A stretch of DNA of 64,000 nucleotides from positions 124,001 to 188,000 of the forward strand of contig CAXXNZ010000001.1 of the NCBI GenBank assembly GCA_963676075.2. The letters are read 5' to 3'. Position 1 is the first letter of the stretch. The number at the start of each line of letters is the position of its first letter. Source of the DNA: JAHJQZ01 sp963676075 (GTDB lineage Bacteria; Pseudomonadota; Alphaproteobacteria; Rhizobiales; Devosiaceae). Of this stretch, positions 58,862 to 64,000 are shown piece by piece. The translations under genes were made by a program, and so were the position numbers. The notes beneath the pieces were generated by a model that saw only the letters and a list, made by a program, of their open reading frames with translations, was not told where the DNA came from and ran no database searches.

Positions 58862-59397
58862 TGGCTTTTTCGCCTTTGCTTCTTCGTGTCGCGGCTAAAT
58901 TGCTGAACCAGATGCCGGGTGCCATGATCTGGGTCATAGCATGCAGAAAGTGGTATCTGTTTTGCACCGGGGGGCGCGTGCAAGTTTATGTTGTAAAAAC
59001 ATGAACTTATAAGATCAGGCATCCGCAATCCTCCGCCGTGTGTCGCCGCGCGCACGGCAAGACATAACGTCGCGCCAGTGTTGCGGTAGACCAATTATGA
59101 ACGGTTTTGTCTCATTTCGTTTCACGTCGGGATGGGTCCCGCTCTCCTCGCCACGCCGAGACAATTCACAACTCCTCAACTCAGCTTATGCCTGTCGTGA
59201 CCCACTCCGCAATCGGTGGTGCTGATAGGTCGCAGGGGGCCGCTGGCGAGGACAGATGACTCGCGGCATGTGGCATTTGTTGGGAGGCGCATGATCAGGC
59301 CACGGCGCATGAGCGTGGGGTGGCGGCGCGACAGGCGCGCGCGCAAAATCTCCCTGCGAAAACAGGGCAGGGCGCCGAGGGGGAGGTGAGTCTTTGT
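58862..59397. other. Control region upstream of the PFOR operon
   Basis: 536 nt with no supported gene. It lies between the end of the MurF-like gene and the start of the GltD-like gene, both on the minus strand, so it should contain the PFOR-operon promoter. Apart from the inverted repeat at 58982-59008 and an AT-richer stretch around it, nothing recognisable was seen; short frames here lack ribosome sites and coding bias. Confidence 0.5.
58982..59008. promoter_or_regulatory. Inverted repeat upstream of the PFOR operon
   Basis: AAGTTTATGTT and AACATGAACTT arms (11 bp, one mismatch) separated by GTAAA, about 120 nt before the GltD-like start, in an AT-rich pocket. It is a candidate binding site for an unknown regulator, and its sequence differs from the palindrome at 49552. 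Confidence 0.5.
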
Positions 59398-60990
59398 CTA
59401 GAGGACGCGCTTTTCCTCAAGCACGTCGGGCAGGTCGTTGGCGTATAGAACGACGTCTTCGCGGGCCAGACCGTCAGCAGTCATCGCCTTGCGGGCGAGG
59501 CCGAGATTCAGGTGAGTCTCGACCTTGGCATGGCCAGCGCTTTTGGCGCCGGCAACGAAGCTCGGGATGCGATCAGGATTGACGACATGGATGATGTCGG
59601 CGCGCTTGCCGGCCCATTCGCCGAGCGATTTGTGCACGGCCGCGTGCTGGTCGCCGAGTTCGACGATGCCTGGGGTCACCATAATGGCGCGGCCACCGCG
59701 TTCGACGGCCAGCGCCCGCATGATCTTCACTGCCTCGCGGATGCCGGTCTCGTTGGCGTTATAGGCGTCGTCGAGAATGAGCGGACCGGCAGCGCCGTCC
59801 TTTTTCTCAAGTCGGTGCGGCACCTGTTCGAGATCGGCGATGGCCGAATTGAGATAGGGCAGGACGTCCGGCGCCGCGGCGCGGACGACGGCGATGCACA
59901 GGCAGATGTTAAGAGCGTTGTAGTTGGCCAGAAGTGGCGAGACGAAGGACAGGCGTTGGCCGTCCATCTCGATCTCGAAGGTGCGGGCGCCGTTTTCGAG
60001 TGAGGTCGCGACGAGTCGGATGTCGCAGCTTTCGCCACTGCCGCAGACAACGAACTTGTCGGGGTGTTTGGCGCGCAAGGCGGCGAAGGGCGCAAGGGCG
60101 GCGACCGCCTCGGTGACGATCACCAGTTTGCCGTGTTGGCACACGAACTCGGCCAATTCGGCCTTGGCTTGCGCCGTGGCTTCGACAGAGCCGAAGCGTT
60201 CGAGGTGGGCCTCGCCGACGGCGGTGATGATGCCGATCTCGGGCTTGATGAAGTCGGCCAGTTGCTTTATGGAGCCACGCCCGTAGGCGCCCATCTCGGC
60301 GATGAAATAGCGGTGTGAGGGCTGCAGGCGCTGGCGGATATGCCGGGTCAGGCCGAGCACGGTGTTGATCGAGCCGCGAGAGTAAAAGACCGGGCCGGAG
60401 AGGGTGAGCATCTGCCCGAGGATGTGCTTGACGCTGGTTTTGCCGAACGAGCCTGTGACGCCGATGCGCACACCTGAGAAACCGGCGAGTTTTTCCACCG
60501 CCTCGGCGACATAGGCCGCGTTGCGTCGATCCTCCGCCGGCTTCAGCACGGCGTTGGCAAGGATCAGGATCAGCGGCAGTGCCTGCACCACGACCAGTTC
60601 AAGTATAGGCAACAAGAGCGCCGCAAATGACAGGATGCCGGCGATCCAAAGCGCCAGGACGTAGATGCGCGTTGCCCGCCCGGTCATCACCAGCGGTTTT
60701 TTCATCTTGTAGGTTTTTTCGCGCCTGCCGATGGCGGCAAGAGCGAAACCAAGGACGATGTAGAGCACCGGACCGCCGACGCCGTAGAGGGTGAAGACGA
60801 AGGCGGCGATCAGAAGGATCGAGGCGAAAACGTCGAACAGCCTGATCTCGCGCCATGCTGCGAGGAAGCGCCCGGCCTCGTATTCTTCCTGCTGGAAATA
60901 GGTGAGGAGGGTCTTGAGCCGAACCTGTCCGAAAAAGGCAAGGCCCGCCCAGAACAGCAACAATCCGATGATCTGAAAGATATCGATCAT
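59398..60990 (-). CDS. Membrane-anchored MurF-like ligase
   Basis: 530 residues, ATG overlapping the hydrolase stop (ATGA). The first 145 residues carry several hydrophobic helices (IFQIIGLLLFWAGLAFF, FASILLIAAFVFTLYGV, LYIVLGFALAAI, LPILELVVVQALPLILIL), unlike soluble MurF. The remainder is Mur-ligase-like: P-loop GVTGSFGKTSVKHIL, EMGAYGRGSIKQLADFI, LLANYNALNICLCI and the MurF-type DDAYNANETGI. Such enzymes join an amino acid or dipeptide to a carboxylate using ATP. With the nearby D-Ala-D-Ala ligase-like gene it may build or modify a cell-envelope peptide at the membrane. It is not a simple murF, because it is outside a dcw cluster and is membrane-bound. Confidence 0.78.
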   Translation of the reverse strand: MIDIFQIIGLLLFWAGLAFFGQVRLKTLLTYFQQEEYEAGRFLAAWREIRLFDVFASILLIAAFVFTLYGVGGPVLYIVLGFALAAIGRREKTYKMKKPLVMTGRATRIYVLALWIAGILSFAALLLPILELVVVQALPLILILANAVLKPAEDRRNAAYVAEAVEKLAGFSGVRIGVTGSFGKTSVKHILGQMLTLSGPVFYSRGSINTVLGLTRHIRQRLQPSHRYFIAEMGAYGRGSIKQLADFIKPEIGIITAVGEAHLERFGSVEATAQAKAELAEFVCQHGKLVIVTEAVAALAPFAALRAKHPDKFVVCGSGESCDIRLVATSLENGARTFEIEMDGQRLSFVSPLLANYNALNICLCIAVVRAAAPDVLPYLNSAIADLEQVPHRLEKKDGAAGPLILDDAYNANETGIREAVKIMRALAVERGGRAIMVTPGIVELGDQHAAVHKSLGEWAGKRADIIHVVNPDRIPSFVAGAKSAGHAKVETHLNLGLARKAMTADGLAREDVVLYANDLPDVLEEKRVL

Positions 60991-61736
60991 GATGCCAACT
61001 CCCCGAGCAGGGTTTTCGCCCTTAGTGCGATGACGTGATGGCCGCGTGTGAGGATGGAGAAGTGGTCGAAGACCGGGAAGACCGTCAGGCGTGAGTCGGG
61101 AATGAGCTCAGCCATGCGCTTGCCCATGGCGACCGGCGTCTCGTCGTCACGCGCGCCGTAAAGCAGCTCAGTGCGGGTGCAGATCCGGGGCAGATCGGGG
61201 CTTTGGTCCTCGTTGACCGTCTTGACGAAGATGTCGCGAATCCCGAGTTCCTTGGATTGCACGTAATCGGGACTGCCATAGGTCTTTTCGAGATTGGCGC
61301 GCCGCTGCTGGTCATCGCCGGCCATGGCGGAGAGGATACGGAACTGGCGGCGCCTGAATTCGCTCTTGGCACGGGACCAAGTGCTGCGCGGGCGCGGGAT
61401 GCCGGCGCCTGCGACGATGACGAGTCCTCGCAGTAGGTCGGGGTGGCGCACGGCCAGCCGCAACCCGACACGCGCGCCGAAGGAATGGCCAACCCAGACA
61501 ATCGGACCGGTCTGGCGATCGGCAAGGAATTCGGCGACGTGGTCGGCGTAATCCGCCGTGCCCCAGCCAGCCTCCGGGCGCGGTGTCGCGCCGAAACCGG
61601 GCAGGTCGACAAGCATCGAGCGCGCCGCAGCCCCGAGGCTTTCGGCTGCGGGAATGAAATCGTGGTGCGAACGGCCCCAGCCATGGGCAAAGACCACACT
61701 TGGCTTGTCACCTTCGCCGATCTCGATGAAATTCAT
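60987..61736 (-). CDS. Alpha/beta hydrolase
   Basis: 249 residues. Catalytic triad visible: nucleophile Ser in WVGHSFGARVG, Asp in YGARDDETPV and His in VFDHFSIL; oxyanion strip FAHGWGRSHHDF. Cytoplasmic, no signal. It is co-transcribed with the MurF-like ligase (4-nt overlap). A hydrolase or esterase acting on the product of, or a protected precursor for, the ligase is plausible, but nothing in the sequence defines the substrate. Confidence 0.82.
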   Translation of the reverse strand: MNFIEIGEGDKPSVVFAHGWGRSHHDFIPAAESLGAAARSMLVDLPGFGATPRPEAGWGTADYADHVAEFLADRQTGPIVWVGHSFGARVGLRLAVRHPDLLRGLVIVAGAGIPRPRSTWSRAKSEFRRRQFRILSAMAGDDQQRRANLEKTYGSPDYVQSKELGIRDIFVKTVNEDQSPDLPRICTRTELLYGARDDETPVAMGKRMAELIPDSRLTVFPVFDHFSILTRGHHVIALRAKTLLGELAS

Positions 61737-61832
61737 GCCGTCCCTCGATTCGTCGGTTTCTGGCGCATGATCGGCTTGGAAAACCGGCGTTCACTTGCAA
61801 GGATCATGCTATGGCAAAGCACAATCGCCGCG

Positions 61833-61940
61833 TCTAGAGCAGGTCTCATTCAGGCTGAACTGGTCGACCGACTCTATGTCTTTGTTTTGTCGCGTGTCCG
61901 AACCGGAAAACCGTTTACACTTTTCCTGGCCACGCTCTAG
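61833..61940. repeat. REP-like interspersed element, copy 3
   Basis: Starts TCTAGAGCAGGTCTCATTCAG and ends CCGAACCGGAAAACCG, then ACTTTTCCTGGCCACGCTCTAG, so the ends (CTAGAGC / GCTCTAG) are inverted. It shares these blocks with copies at 38603-38709 and 50895-50944. It lies in the divergent spacer between the hydrolase and ligase genes. Confidence 0.7.
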
Positions 61941-62020
61941 CATTGCAATTTGAGGCAGGCCACGACAATGCCGCAAGTCCTTGCCAGACCGGCGCGGCAA
62001 AAAGAAGGTGGAAAGCTGAG

Positions 62021-63163
62021 ATGCCGAAGAAAATAGCCGTCCTTTTCGGTGGCAGGTCGCCTGAGCACGATGTCTCCGTGGTGACGGCCCAGCAGCTGAT
62101 GGATGCGGTTGACCCTGCCGATTACGAGGTCGTGCCGGTCTATGCCGATTTCGAGAATCGCTTTTTCACCGGGCCGGGACTGAGAGACGTTTCGACCTAT
62201 CATCCGCGCCCGAGGAATCTGACCGAGATCACCTTCGGCTGGGGCGAGCGTGGTCCGGAGATCCGGCCGGTTTCCGGTACGCCAATCCCGTTCGATTGCG
62301 CCTTGCCGGCGTTCCACGGACGGTTTGGCGAGGACGGGCGCATTCACTCGCTGTTCGAGTGGATGGGCATTCCCGTTACCGGATTTTCGGCTACCCATTC
62401 TGCATTGGCGATGCGCAAGGACCTGACCAAGCTCATCGCCGCCAGTGTCGGGGTTCCTATTCTGCCGCAGGTTGTGGTCGACAGGGTAAAGCTCAGCGAC
62501 CCCAAGGTCTTGCTTGCCGAAATCAAGAAAACGGTCGGCATGCCGGCCATCGTCAAACCGGTCAATCTCGGCTCCAGCATTGGCGTCGGCATTGCGCGCA
62601 CCGACGACGAAGCGCTGCAACTGATCGCCATGGTGCTGATCCAGGACAGTCTGGCCTTGGTCGAACCACGCGTGCCGCATCTGGTCGAATATAATGTCGC
62701 CCTGCGGAACGTCGATGGCAGCACGTGCCTGTCGGCGATCGAACGTCCGAAGCCCTCGACCGAACTGCTCGATTTCAAGGAGAAATATCTGTCCGGCGGT
62801 GGTGGCACCAAGGGCTCGTCGCTGCCCTCTGAGGGCATGCTGTCGCTGACCCGCGACATCGCACCGGATATGGCCGGCAATCGCAAGCCGCTGGTCGAGG
62901 AGAACGCGATCAAGGTGTTCGAGGCGTTCGGGCGGCGCGGCGCACCCCGGCTCGATTTCCTGTGCAATGACGAAACCGGCGAGATCTTCTTCAACGAGAT
63001 CAATCCGATCCCCGGTTCGTACGGCTATTTCCTTTGGGAGCGGGCCGAGGAGCCGCTGATGTTCCCCGAGCTGGTCCGGCATCTGGTCGAGGAAGCGCTG
63101 GCCGACAGCGTCAAGAGCTTCGACGATCCGGTGCCGCAAGGCGCCTATTTGTTGCCGCGTTGA
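62021..63163 (+). CDS. D-alanine--D-alanine ligase-like ATP-grasp enzyme
   Basis: 380 residues from ATG 62021, with GAAGGTGGA upstream; the longer frame back to 61943 overlaps the repeat. ATP-grasp ligase: FGGRSPEHDVSVVTAQQ at the N-terminus, PAFHGRFGEDG, GMPAIVKPVNLGSSIGVGIA (ATP/Mg loop) and FFNEINPIPGSYGY (metal ligands). It is longer than E. coli DdlB and closer in layout to Van/DdlA-type ligases. It would condense two D-amino acids (or D-Ala with another acid) with ATP. It diverges from the hydrolase/MurF-like pair, and together they look like a peptide-synthesis set outside the main murein cluster. Confidence 0.82.
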   Translation: MPKKIAVLFGGRSPEHDVSVVTAQQLMDAVDPADYEVVPVYADFENRFFTGPGLRDVSTYHPRPRNLTEITFGWGERGPEIRPVSGTPIPFDCALPAFHGRFGEDGRIHSLFEWMGIPVTGFSATHSALAMRKDLTKLIAASVGVPILPQVVVDRVKLSDPKVLLAEIKKTVGMPAIVKPVNLGSSIGVGIARTDDEALQLIAMVLIQDSLALVEPRVPHLVEYNVALRNVDGSTCLSAIERPKPSTELLDFKEKYLSGGGGTKGSSLPSEGMLSLTRDIAPDMAGNRKPLVEENAIKVFEAFGRRGAPRLDFLCNDETGEIFFNEINPIPGSYGYFLWERAEEPLMFPELVRHLVEEALADSVKSFDDPVPQGAYLLPR

Positions 63164-63262
63164 CGATTTTTCGCCTCAACGAGCGTTGAATCGGCACTGG
63201 AGGTCGTGGTTTGCTGGACAGGGAGTATCGGCAATGCCGCTACCGCTTATTGGGAAGTGCCT

Positions 63263-63667
63263 ATGAAACGCCTTGTCATCGCCACCGCAGTTCTTGCTGC
63301 CCTGACGGTCCCGGTTTTCGCCGACGGGGACGCAAAGCTCGGGGAGAAGGTCTACAAGAGATACTGTCTTGCCTGCCACAAGGTCGGCGATAAGGCCCGA
63401 AACCTCGTCGGACCGGTCTTCAACGACCTGTTCGGGCGCACGGCCGGCACGGTCGAGGGTTACAAGTATTCCGATGCCATGCGCGCTGCCGGTCAGAACG
63501 GCGTTGTCTGGGATGAACAGACCCTGCGCGCGTATCTGCCCAAGCCACGGGATTTCGTGACGGGCACGAAGATGACCTTTGTCGGTCTGAAAAAGCCCGA
63601 GGACATCGAGAATCTGATCGTCTATCTGAGGCAATTCTCGCCCGACTATGTCCCGCCTGGGGAATAG
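63263..63667 (+). CDS. Periplasmic class I cytochrome c
   Basis: 134 residues from ATG 63263 with signal peptide MKRLVIATAVLAALTVPVFA. Heme site CLACHKV (CxxCH) near residue 35 and the axial Met in GTKMTFVGLKKPEDIENLI; the pattern GPVFNDLFGRTAGTVEGYKYS is that of cytochrome c2/c550. It is a small soluble electron carrier between respiratory complexes, showing that the bacterium also respires. A perfect 36-bp tandem duplication covers the last codons, the stop and the first bases after it (63636-63707), so the stop and tail sequence occur twice. Confidence 0.88.
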   Translation: MKRLVIATAVLAALTVPVFADGDAKLGEKVYKRYCLACHKVGDKARNLVGPVFNDLFGRTAGTVEGYKYSDAMRAAGQNGVVWDEQTLRAYLPKPRDFVTGTKMTFVGLKKPEDIENLIVYLRQFSPDYVPPGE

Positions 63668-63707
63668 CTGCTCTCGCCCGACTATGTCCCGCCTGGGGAA
63701 TAGCTGC
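63636..63707. repeat. Perfect 36-bp tandem duplication at the end of the cytochrome c gene
   Basis: TCTCGCCCGACTATGTCCCG...GAATAGCTGC occurs at 63636-63671 and again at 63672-63707 with no mismatch. The second copy lies after the stop and is untranslated. It probably arose by slippage. Confidence 0.9.
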
Positions 63708-63726
63708 TTGAGCCGGGCAGTGTGAA

Positions 63727-63750
63727 ACGGGCGGCCCTGCGGCCGCCCGT
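63727..63750. terminator. Terminator hairpin between cytochrome c and EamA genes
   Basis: Perfect 10-bp stem ACGGGCGGCC / GGCCGCCCGT with a CTGC loop. The following T-richness is weak (CATTGTATAT). It sits between convergent genes. Confidence 0.7.
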
Positions 63751-63763
63751 CATTGTATATGGC

Positions 63764-64000
63764 TCAGGCACGCGCCCGTTTGCGACCTTCGACAATGGCG
63801 ATTGTCAGAGAGGCGGCTGCGATCAGCGCTGCACCCGGCCAGAACCACTCGCTCGGCACCTGCGACAGCACCAGCCAGGCCAAGAGCGTATTAAGCGGCA
63901 GCTTCAGGTCGTCGAAGGGCTGGAGGTACAGCGCGTCGGCATGCTGGTAGGCGCTCCACAGCAGGTATTGCGCCACCGCCGTGATGAAGCCGAGTCCGAT
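63764..64000 (-). CDS. EamA/DMT-family transporter, partial at the window edge
   Basis: The frame is open past 64000 and ends at 63764, giving the last 78 residues. Hydrophobic segments (GLGFITAVAQYLLW, LNTLLAWLVLSQVPS, FWPGAALIAAASLTIAIV) and the AYQHADALYLQPFDDLKLP loop are typical of the C-terminal EamA repeat of drug/metabolite exporters. It ends with a basic EGRKRARA tail. Inner-membrane exporter of unknown substrate; the N-terminal repeat lies outside the window. Confidence 0.8.
   Translation of the reverse strand: MGLGFITAVAQYLLWSAYQHADALYLQPFDDLKLPLNTLLAWLVLSQVPSEWFWPGAALIAAASLTIAIVEGRKRARA

Overview
This window is two genomes joined end to end. Positions 1-24,229 are very AT-rich eukaryotic nuclear DNA from a ciliate. 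Positions 24,230-64,000 are GC-rich bacterial DNA from an alphaproteobacterium, most likely of the Hyphomicrobiales type. They meet in an 18-base poly-T run (24,212-24,229) that cuts a bacterial membrane-fusion-protein gene. The simplest reading is a chimeric contig or library molecule from a mixed sample (ciliate plus co-sampled or symbiotic bacterium), not a gene transfer: the bacterial side keeps the standard code, no introns and intact operons, and the ciliate side keeps introns and a variant code.

Ciliate part. With the standard code this half looks empty. Reading TAA and TAG as Gln and TGA as Trp, it resolves into twelve closely packed genes with tiny (about 23-45 nt) GT-AG introns. TGA falls exactly on invariant Trp positions (IQ motifs, kinase DIW and HPW, kelch DLW, RING-CH QWL), yet every inferred stop is also TGA. 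This matches the karyorelictid type of code (NCBI table 27; the Condylostoma code is the near alternative). In order: IQ-motif protein, RNPS1-like splicing protein, small tail-anchored SNARE-like protein, RING-CH/FHA protein, membrane pepsin-like pseudoprotease, kelch protein, single-pass pseudokinase, Ser/Thr kinase, PP2C phosphatase, trichocyst-matrix-like secretory protein, MSH5-like MutS protein, and a TPR protein in which the resolved repeats are separate exons.

Bacterial part. 24.2-25.8 kb: truncated RND-type adaptor gene diverging from a two-cysteine ArsR (BigR/SqrR-like) regulator, with a palindromic operator. 26.0-33.1 kb: carbohydrate genes (SDR, FAH-family enzyme, GH31 alpha-xylosidase, ketoglutarate-semialdehyde dehydrogenase, ketodeoxyarabonate dehydratase), suggesting oxidative pentose breakdown to 2-oxoglutarate. 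33.2-45.0 kb: a minus-strand operon for a bidirectional NAD-linked [NiFe] hydrogenase (hoxFUYH), its protease and a full hypABCDE-(GNAT)-F maturation set. 45.5-49.4 kb: an [FeFe] hydrogenase paired with a NuoF-tail/GltD fusion flavoprotein. 49.4-49.9 kb: an intergenic region with two identical FNR/FixK-like boxes and a 16-bp-arm palindrome. 49.9-52.5 kb: a NitT/TauT-type ABC transporter. 52.6-58.9 kb: a second GltD-like ferredoxin/NADPH enzyme, pyruvate:ferredoxin oxidoreductase and a dihydroorotate-dehydrogenase-like protein. 59.4-64.0 kb: membrane-anchored MurF-like ligase, alpha/beta hydrolase, D-Ala-D-Ala ligase-like enzyme, cytochrome c and the end of an EamA transporter.

Together the 33-59 kb genes make a fermentative redox hub: pyruvate oxidation loads ferredoxin, two GltD-type enzymes exchange electrons with NAD(P)H, and two unrelated hydrogenases can vent or take up H2. 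The bacterium is probably a facultative anaerobe. No rRNA, tRNA, CRISPR array or insertion sequence was recognised in either half.
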